From Candidatus Saccharimonadota bacterium (GTDB lineage Bacteria > Patescibacteriota > Saccharimonadia > Saccharimonadales > Saccharimonadaceae): a stretch of 64,000 bases of DNA. The position numbers and the translations under genes were made by a program. The DNA lies in the NCBI GenBank assembly GCA_017404325.1, contig JAFRCO010000015.1:25805-89804 (forward strand). Direction: 5' to 3'. Shown here one piece after another: positions 59,246-64,000 of the stretch (its first letter is position 1; each line of letters begins with the position of its first letter). The notes beneath the pieces were generated by a model, which worked only from the letters and a program-made list of their open reading frames with translations, did not search any database and was not told the DNA's origin.

Positions 59246-61420
59246 CTATCTTAACCTTTGCGTTTCAACTGATAAGGTCATAGCTTTAAAGTTTATTGGC
59301 TCATAAGCCGCGTGGTGCTGATATCTGAATTGGCATCTATAAAATTGTCCGTTTACTTGCGGGATAGTCGTTAGTTTGGTTGGCGTCACGATATTGCCGT
59401 AGGCCGGGGGGTTATCCCAGATATAATTCTCTTGCAGAATCATCTGATTTTTTAGGTTGATCGAGTACGCATACTTTACATTGTCCGTGAAGTCCAATGC
59501 GTAGCCACATTTAATAGTGTACTCCCCGGTCACGGTAGCAAACTCCGGTCGCCACTTAGTAATGCGATGCAGTTGCGAGGGAGTTCCGAAATGCAGATAT
59601 GCCGTTTCTAAATCAAAGTCGATAGGCGCGCCTAAGTCGGCATATTCGTTGGTTTGAGTTTCATAAGTAAATAGTTGGCCGAACTGACTTGAGCCGCAAA
59701 TAAAGCGGTTTGAAGCAGTTTGACGCGCTATTGTTGCAGATATTGGAAGTCCGGTATCGAAACTCTCCCATAGGCGCAAATTAATGTTGTAAATTAAACA
59801 TGAATCATTATGGCCGTCACCTTTGCTTGAATAAAAGACATAAAGGCGGTTATTAAATAGCTCTAATGTAATAGAATCTTTGCCGGCAATTGCGTCATAG
59901 GTTTTCTGAATGGTGTTTTGCGTAATGCTGCCCTCGGATGAGCCGTCAAAGATATAAACGCCGTCATCATTTGCATAATATGCGTAATTCAAATCGCAGA
60001 CACAAGACTCTTGGCTAAAGGTGCCGTGTTGCGCGCTTGATGCTTGTTGCGTCCATACATCCGCAGTTTGGCTAAACATATAGTATTTATTGCGCCTTGT
60101 TAAGAAATAGACCACGCCGCCAAGATTAAACATAGCAGTTAGCGGGTCGCCGGTCTTTATAGCCGGGAAGTTTTGGCGGAAATCGCGATCAAAGGCATCA
60201 TAATTATTAATAGCTTCGGCCGCATGCGAGATGCTTGTGACAATAACATTATTCGTGCCGATTGTTGTGACTTTACCATAGTTGCCCATATCGTCAAGAA
60301 TAATATCATCAAGAGCGATATTAGCTACTAAATGAGTTTCGGAAACTGCCTTTAATGAAGATTTAGCCACGGTTGTAGTCGTTGTCACGCCGGCGACAAA
60401 TGCGTTAAGCGTGGTCGTGGTGGTAAAATCTGCTTCGGGCGCGAAAGCGAAGCCATAAGGATAAGTCCAGATAGCTTGCGTGGTCGTTTCGGCATCAAAG
60501 TACATTATATTATCTTGCGTGCCGGCTAAAATATTAGAAACTTTAATATTTAGATCAACGCTGGTTTTAAGGTCGGTTGTAGGAATTGCGGTATCATTCC
60601 AAGTTGTAGGATCAATTAAGCGCGGGCCTTCCATGCCGTCCGCATATCTAATTTGGTTTACATTTTGCGAGAAGCGTACTTTTGTGACGCCAGCCGGCAA
60701 AGTTCTAATTGAATTAATCGAGCCGTCTTCGGCCATGCGATATAAAATAACCGAGCTAGTGCTGGCTTCTTTAAAGGTGAATAAAATCGTCTTTACGCCG
60801 TCAATATTAGCTTCAAATAGGTTAGTTATATATCCCGGCGTGGCGGTATTAATTTTATACATTAAGTTTGAGGTCCCGGCTAAAACTGCAACATTAAATT
60901 GTTGCGTTCCGGTGCCTTGCGTTGATAGTTTTAATTTAAAATCGCCGGAAGGGGCGTCTTTAAATATAAACTCAGTATCGGCTGGCGTAGTGGTTAGATT
61001 TTGCGCGCAAGATTTAGCAACTACATTATCATCGGCATCTAATAGCGCTAATTGCAGCACGCCATATTTTTCGGCATCCGTGGCAGCTACAGTTAGATTA
61101 ATAGAATAGATTTTATCGCTAACTGATATATTTTGTGAGACATTTGTCGCATTTACCATATCATAACTACCGGAATAATTGCTGTATGACATAGTTTTGC
61201 CAATTGGCTCGCACATTTTATTAATGCCGCGGCGGGTTATATATTCGCCAATGCGATCAAAGCGGGCATTCTGGGCTAGATAGATTTCGTCATAGTCCAT
61301 AGTGTCATTTGGCTTATAAGTAAAGATGCCTTTAGCAAAGTTGGTGGTTGTCGGAGCTGATTTGTTCGTTGTGACCTTTGCTGGTATTTTTAAAGCTCTT
61401 GAAAAATTAGTCCCGGCCAT
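59246..61420 (-). CDS. Tail nozzle/hub protein with beta-propeller (724 aa)
   Basis: Start at the ATG complementary to 61418-61420 (GGAGGG seven bases upstream); an ATG six bases earlier is too close. Beta-rich throughout with propeller-like blades in the second half (VVYFLTRRNKYYMFSQTADV, YAYYANDDGVYIFDGS, RLYVFYSSKGDGHND). Similar large beta-propeller nozzle proteins (P22 gp10, T7 gp12 type) close short tails. It follows the head-tail adaptor gene, as expected in podoviruses. Family by architecture. Confidence 0.75.
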   Translation of the reverse strand: MAGTNFSRALKIPAKVTTNKSAPTTTNFAKGIFTYKPNDTMDYDEIYLAQNARFDRIGEYITRRGINKMCEPIGKTMSYSNYSGSYDMVNATNVSQNISVSDKIYSINLTVAATDAEKYGVLQLALLDADDNVVAKSCAQNLTTTPADTEFIFKDAPSGDFKLKLSTQGTGTQQFNVAVLAGTSNLMYKINTATPGYITNLFEANIDGVKTILFTFKEASTSSVILYRMAEDGSINSIRTLPAGVTKVRFSQNVNQIRYADGMEGPRLIDPTTWNDTAIPTTDLKTSVDLNIKVSNILAGTQDNIMYFDAETTTQAIWTYPYGFAFAPEADFTTTTTLNAFVAGVTTTTTVAKSSLKAVSETHLVANIALDDIILDDMGNYGKVTTIGTNNVIVTSISHAAEAINNYDAFDRDFRQNFPAIKTGDPLTAMFNLGGVVYFLTRRNKYYMFSQTADVWTQQASSAQHGTFSQESCVCDLNYAYYANDDGVYIFDGSSEGSITQNTIQKTYDAIAGKDSITLELFNNRLYVFYSSKGDGHNDSCLIYNINLRLWESFDTGLPISATIARQTASNRFICGSSQFGQLFTYETQTNEYADLGAPIDFDLETAYLHFGTPSQLHRITKWRPEFATVTGEYTIKCGYALDFTDNVKYAYSINLKNQMILQENYIWDNPPAYGNIVTPTKLTTIPQVNGQFYRCQFRYQHHAAYEPINFKAMTLSVETQRLR

Positions 61421-62048
61421 CTGCATACCCTCCGAAATATGGTAGTTTTGCCGTATTTTGCGCGGTTAAATTGCCCGGCCCATAGCGGAGCTTCATGTTC
61501 GTGAGTATTTGGTCTTGTTGGTTTCGGTAGATTTGCGCGTAGTCGTAATTGTCGCGTATTTCTTCGGCTCTTGCCATAGCACCTAAAACTAGCGCCTCTA
61601 TATATTGCGGCGGGATCGGCGTTCTATCGGTATCTTTTACAAGCGGTAGCGGGTTGGCTAGATATAAATGCGTGATTTTGAAGCCTTCATTATCGCCATC
61701 CTCGCGCAATTTATAAAATAGCGTATTAGCAAATGTCGTATATACAAATGTTAGGCGCGTGGTATTTTCAAAATATTCTTCTGGCGAGATATATTTTAGC
61801 TCTTGTCGTGGCTCGTCACCTTTTCTTGCATATATAAAGAAGGTGCCACCATAGAAAAGCGGCAAGCTAATTTCGCCGGCAGCGCTGGCCGTATATTTAT
61901 CGACCCTTTGCATAAATGGATATTTATCCTCGCCAAGGATATCATTTAATGAGTCATTTAAGAATTGTTTTAAGGTATTCGCATCAAAGTCCTCGTCTTG
62001 GAGCCGCTTGCGCAGAATGCCTATAAGAGATTCGAGCGTGTAATCCAT
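61407..62048 (-). CDS. Head-tail adaptor protein (213 aa)
   Basis: N-terminal helical LESLIGILRKRLQDEDFDAN, then a middle beta stretch and the C-terminal PPQYIEALVLGAMARAEEIR and DYAQIYRNQQDQILTNMK helices typical of podovirus adaptors (P22 gp4/T7 gp11 type) that bind below the portal. First gene of the minus-strand tail operon, with the late leader directly in front. It overlaps the nozzle gene by 14 bases. Confidence 0.78.
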   Translation of the reverse strand: MDYTLESLIGILRKRLQDEDFDANTLKQFLNDSLNDILGEDKYPFMQRVDKYTASAAGEISLPLFYGGTFFIYARKGDEPRQELKYISPEEYFENTTRLTFVYTTFANTLFYKLREDGDNEGFKITHLYLANPLPLVKDTDRTPIPPQYIEALVLGAMARAEEIRDNYDYAQIYRNQQDQILTNMKLRYGPGNLTAQNTAKLPYFGGYADGRD

Positions 62049-62086
62049 TAAGATCCCAACGCATCGCCATTAACCCTATTATAACA
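62049..62086 (-). promoter_or_regulatory. Phage late promoter and leader, copy 5 (tail operon)
   Basis: Minus-strand TGTTATAAT (-10 at 62083-62078), 7 bases, ATGGCGATGCGTT (from 62070), 22 bases before the adaptor's ATG. GCGT can pair with ACGC inside the gene's first codons. Confidence 0.75.
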
Positions 62087-62110
62087 TATAAAGATTTTTA
62101 ATTTTAGGTA

Positions 62111-62186
62111 TTGATTATTAGTAGATATTTGGTATAATAGTAATTGTTAAAATTGCATTGTCCCCCGGAAGGGGGACGCTTTTTGT
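62111..62186 (+). ncRNA. Very short terminated RNA, antisense to the 63671 region
   Basis: Promoter TTGATT (62111-62116), 16 bases, TATAAT (62133-62138, TGG before). The terminator GTCCCCC-GGAA-GGGGGAC with Ts (62160-62184) follows about 20 bases after the start site. The product would be about 45 nt. Its 5' part TTGTTAAAATTGCATT (62144-62159) is the exact reverse complement of 63671-63686. Confidence 0.6.
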
Positions 62187-62187
62187 C

Positions 62188-62404
62188 TTGACTTTTTGCG
62201 CGCCATGGCTTATAATTAAATTGTTTTAAATAGGCAAGTTAAAACTCGACTCGGTGATCCCATAATTAGGGTCGCTTAAGGTCGGGTTTTTTCGACCAGA
62301 ATGTTTGAAACAATGTCCGCTCGGCATTGGTGCAAACTACATATTAAAGTTAAAGACACTCGTGCAAAACCGAGCGGGTTGCTCAGAAGTGCCAGGAGGT
62401 AATT
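62188..62404 (+). promoter_or_regulatory. Promoter and structured leader of the integrase operon
   Basis: TTGACT (62188-62193), 17 bases, TATAAT (62211-62216). The leader can form ACTCGAC / GTCGGGT followed by six Ts (a terminator) or instead GGTCG / CGACC over the same Ts, which looks like attenuation. Further on a perfect CCGCTCGG / CCGAGCGG stem (about 62318-62380) encloses about 47 bases. AGGAGGT precedes the next gene. Confidence 0.58.
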
Positions 62405-62716
62405 ATGGCGGTAAAGAGCTTATATTCAATAATGAATAATATTCATTATACAGATATTAAAGAAGATCAATATTCAATAATGAATATGAATTCTAAACGC
62501 AACAGAAAAGGATACACTCCAGAAAAAGCAAGGCAAAAAGCTATGTATTTAGCAGACAAATTCGAGAACCCAAGTGGGATTCGCTTTTACTTAAAATGTG
62601 CTTGGAACCTAAACGATAATTATTTAGACTGGCTTGCCGAATACGCATTTAAAAAGGCTGACCCGACTAAATATTTTATATCGGTAGCTAATAAGGAGAT
62701 GATCGCAAACGGATAG
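62405..62716 (+). CDS. Phage protein before integrase (103 aa)
   Basis: Ribosome-binding AGGAGGT supports ATG 62405. Residues 1-28 contain the repeated peptide YSIMN, encoded by a repeated DNA dyad. The core (GYTPEKARQKAMYLADKFEN, FYLKCAWNLNDNYLDWLAEY) is helical. A place next to int suggests an excisionase or regulator, but no family was recognised. A start at the later ATG 62482 would remove the repeat region. Confidence 0.58.
   Translation: MAVKSLYSIMNNIHYTDIKEDQYSIMNMNSKRNRKGYTPEKARQKAMYLADKFENPSGIRFYLKCAWNLNDNYLDWLAEYAFKKADPTKYFISVANKEMIANG
62422..62486 (+). repeat. Two copies of a 17-bp dyad in the start of the pre-integrase gene
   Basis: ATATTCAATAATGAATA at 62422-62438 and 62470-62486; each is itself a dyad TATTCA-N4-TGAATA. 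A half-similar ATTCATTAT lies between. Operator-like. Confidence 0.65.
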
Positions 62717-62762
62717 TATAACTCCCGCGCCATAATACCTTTTATGCGTGGGGAGGAGAATA

Positions 62763-63626
62763 ATGAAACTATCAGAAGCGTTTGATCTTTATGAAAAATA
62801 TATCACTATTAAAGGTCAGTCGGATCGTACAATAGAACACTGCCGCTATATAAAGGTCAGATTAATAGAATGCGTGGGCGATATAAAGCTTAGCAAATTA
62901 TCGCTGGACGATATACACAAATGGAAGGTCGCCATGACGATAGGGGAATTGCCAAATGGCCGCAAAGTAAAGCGCGCGCAAAATTCCCTTAGAGGCGACA
63001 TTTTAAGGCTCCGAGTTATGCTTAAATATATGTCTATTATTGGCGAAAAATGTATAAATTATGAGCTTATCCCGCTACCAAAACGCGAAGATATTCGGCG
63101 GACATTCCTTTATGAAGACGAGGTTGCGGCCATGATCGATAATGCGTTTAGCTTGCGGAATAAGTTTATTATCTCTTTATTATATTCGTCCGGCATTCGG
63201 TTATCGGAGTTTATTGCTTTAGATCGCAATTCTATAAAAGGCCGCAGCTTTACAGTTATAGGGAAGGGCAAAAAGCTCCGGCTTTGTTTTATAGATGAGC
63301 GCACCGAAAAATTAATGAAACAATATTTAAGAACGCGTAGGGATAATTGCCCAGCGCTAGTGGTTTCAAACCTTTATAAGCAGCGCATGACCGCCTCTAA
63401 TGTGCAGCTTTTAATACGCAATTCGGCCAAGCGGGCCGGCATAGATAAGACCGTGACCCCGCATGTATTTCGTCACTCTTTTGCCACAAACTTTATATCT
63501 AATAATGGCGGGATCAAACCGCTTAGCGAATTATTAGGCCATAAGAGCTTAGACACAACCTCTATATATACGCATTTGGTTAATAATGAATTATCTAAGC
63601 AATACGAGCGGTTTCATACATTTTAG
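62763..63626 (+). CDS. Tyrosine recombinase (phage integrase)
   Basis: 287 residues from ATG 62763 (GGGGAGGAG upstream; GTG 62748 overlaps it). An N-terminal SAM-like core-binding domain (1-95) and C-terminal catalytic domain carry all active residues: Arg in LLYSSGIRLSEFIAL, Lys in VIGKGKKLRLC, HxxR in PHVFRHSFATNFI, His in ELLGHKSLDTTS and the nucleophile Tyr in SIYTHLV. It is XerC/D-like in size, without an arm-binding domain. It would integrate and excise the prophage. Confidence 0.93.
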   Translation: MKLSEAFDLYEKYITIKGQSDRTIEHCRYIKVRLIECVGDIKLSKLSLDDIHKWKVAMTIGELPNGRKVKRAQNSLRGDILRLRVMLKYMSIIGEKCINYELIPLPKREDIRRTFLYEDEVAAMIDNAFSLRNKFIISLLYSSGIRLSEFIALDRNSIKGRSFTVIGKGKKLRLCFIDERTEKLMKQYLRTRRDNCPALVVSNLYKQRMTASNVQLLIRNSAKRAGIDKTVTPHVFRHSFATNFISNNGGIKPLSELLGHKSLDTTSIYTHLVNNELSKQYERFHTF

Positions 63627-63629
63627 GGC

Positions 63630-63810
63630 TTGATTTTTAACCGATTAATGCTTATAATGGAATCAGTTGAAATGCAATTTTAACAAGCAGGCGCGGTTAT
63701 AGCTAAAGCGACTATCCCTATGCGGTAGCGCATAACCATGGTAAGGATAGACACTCACCCCAATAGCGGAACTGAGCTAAAAGGTCGAGGATAAGGAGAA
63801 GAATAATACC
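63630..63810 (+). ncRNA. Structured, tRNA-Thr-like non-coding RNA next to integrase
   Basis: Promoter TTGATT (63630-63635), 17 bases, TATAAT (63653-63658) overlapping the int stop. The RNA contains TATGCG-GTAG-CGCATA (63719-63734) enclosed by CTATCC (63712-63717) / GGATAG (63745-63750). Parts align with the left tRNA-Thr: GCGCG..ATAGCT, GGTAG.CGCAT and CCATGGTAAGGAT. It has no 3' tRNA half. Either a diverged tRNA-Thr remnant (attachment site) or a separate RNA. The end is not defined; no clear terminator. Confidence 0.5.
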
Positions 63811-63847
63811 TTAAAAAGTCGGACTAAACGATTCCAAAAAAGTTTGG

Positions 63848-63853
63848 TATAAT
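63848..63853 (+). promoter_or_regulatory. Promoter -10 of the right tRNA-Thr/tRNA-Tyr pair
   Basis: TGGTATAAT, eight bases before the tRNA. Confidence 0.6.
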
Positions 63854-63860
63854 GCAATAG

Positions 63861-63936
63861 GCCGTGATAGCTCAGTTGGCAGAGCGTCGCCATGGTAAGG
63901 CGAAGGTCGCCGGTTCAAACCCGGCTCACGGCTCCA
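63861..63936 (+). tRNA. tRNA-Thr (anticodon GGT), right copy
   Basis: 76 nt with encoded CCA. Acceptor GCCGTGA / TCACGGC; anticodon stem TCGCC/GGCGA around ATGGTAA; T arm CCGGTTCAAACCCGG. Both halves match each other, so it is not a hybrid with the left copy. Confidence 0.96.
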
Positions 63937-63949
63937 TAAGAACCAAATT

Positions 63950-64000
63950 GCTGGAGTCGTCTAGTGGCAATGACAAGAGACTGTAAATCTCTCGCGCTTC
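63950..64000 (+). tRNA. tRNA-Tyr (anticodon GTA), second copy, cut by window end
   Basis: The first 51 bases are present (GCTGGAGTCGTCTAGTGGCA, then the AGAGA-CTGTAAA-TCTCT anticodon arm), identical to the 28054 copy except one base in the acceptor arm and a different variable arm start. Confidence 0.9.

Larger units (their letters stand above)
31363..63860 (+). mobile_element. Podovirus-type prophage, about 32 kb
   Basis: The stretch between the two tRNA-Thr(GGT) genes holds a phage gene set: ERF, nuclease, methyltransferases, small and large terminase, portal, scaffold, capsid, fibres, holin, endolysin, ejection-type proteins, head-tail adaptor, beta-propeller tail nozzle and tyrosine integrase. 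There is no tape measure, sheath or tail tube, which points to a short-tailed virus. Exact ends are not fixed: no long att repeat was found. A tRNA-Thr-like segment near 63690-63755 shares CCATGGTAAGGAT with the left tRNA-Thr (31316-31328 and 63736-63748) and is the best att candidate. Confidence 0.85.

Noticed and set aside
63630..63860. tmRNA or RNase P RNA at the right end
   Set aside because: Neither the tmRNA tRNA-like ends nor the conserved RNase P core motifs are present.
31287..63936. Prophage integration by exchange between the two tRNA-Thr(GGT) anticodon loops
   Set aside because: Each tRNA has its own perfectly matching acceptor and anticodon stems with different sequences. Swapped halves would not pair, so these are two independent genes rather than attL/attR hybrids.
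1..64000. CRISPR array or cas genes
   Set aside because: No regularly spaced direct repeats and no Cas-like protein were seen.
1..64000. Recoded TGA as in some CPR lineages
   Set aside because: All host and phage genes read cleanly with TGA as stop, and conserved proteins end where expected.

Overview
The window is a piece of a small, low-GC bacterial chromosome that looks like a member of the Candidate Phyla Radiation, most likely Saccharibacteria (TM7). Reasons: the compact order secY, sortase, infA, rpmJ, rpsM, rpsK, rpsD, rpoA, rplQ, rplM, rpsI with no adk or map between secY and infA; cysteine-free forms of L32, L36, S4 and RpoC; two sortases, a CotH-type kinase and a SleB-type hydrolase at the surface; very short intergenic spaces; and host promoters that nearly all carry an extended -10 (TGCTATAAT). 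The assignment is by recognition, not by a tree. The standard code (TGA as stop) fits every gene read here.

Region by region. 1-3,800: rpmF, nusB, a Nudix hydrolase, rnc, an unknown gene, rpsP and a KH-domain RNA chaperone. 3,830-11,370: rpoB-rpoC behind two promoters and a leader with an attenuator-like terminator. 11,380-17,850: secY, a sortase, then the infA-to-rpsI ribosomal/rpoA cluster. 17,850-22,540 (minus strand): a SleB-type hydrolase, tRNA-Ala(CGC), the one-carbon operon thyA-folA-glyA and an HD phosphohydrolase. 22,600-28,140: a second sortase, a CotH-like protein, tRNA-Ala(GGC), trpS, an RluA-type pseudouridine synthase, a delta-prime-like protein, a TPR protein and tRNA-Tyr. 28,140-31,360: an accessory pair, an 863-aa protein (HipA/PI4K-like kinase module plus an ART-like C-terminal region) and a small overlapping partner, between tRNA-Tyr and tRNA-Thr, with a duplicated tRNA-Tyr 3' end.

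About 31,380-63,860 is a complete-looking temperate podovirus prophage of roughly 32 kb. Early genes (ERF annealing protein, VRR-NUC nuclease, ParB/methyltransferase chimera, many tiny ORFs) lead into a cytosine methyltransferase homologue, large terminase, an unusual Stealth-like glycosyltransferase, portal, scaffold and capsid. Fibres, a holin/CHAP-endolysin pair and two ejection-type proteins follow. A minus-strand tail operon (adaptor, beta-propeller nozzle, small appendage proteins) converges on them from the right. A tyrosine integrase, an ncRNA locus, tRNA-Thr(GGT) and the start of a second tRNA-Tyr close the window. No repressor or replicase was recognised.

The most striking part is the phage's non-coding content. 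Five late promoters share TATAAT, 7-8 nt, then ATGGCGRTGCG, usually followed by a small hairpin. A branched intra-operon RNA carries a single-stranded CGCATCGCCA that matches this leader, with the variable R covered by A-U or G-U pairing. There are at least four further promoter-to-terminator structured RNAs, and a roughly 45-nt RNA perfectly complementary over 16 nt to the 5' end of the ncRNA next to the integrase. This looks like an RNA-based regulatory layer that I do not recognise from described phages.
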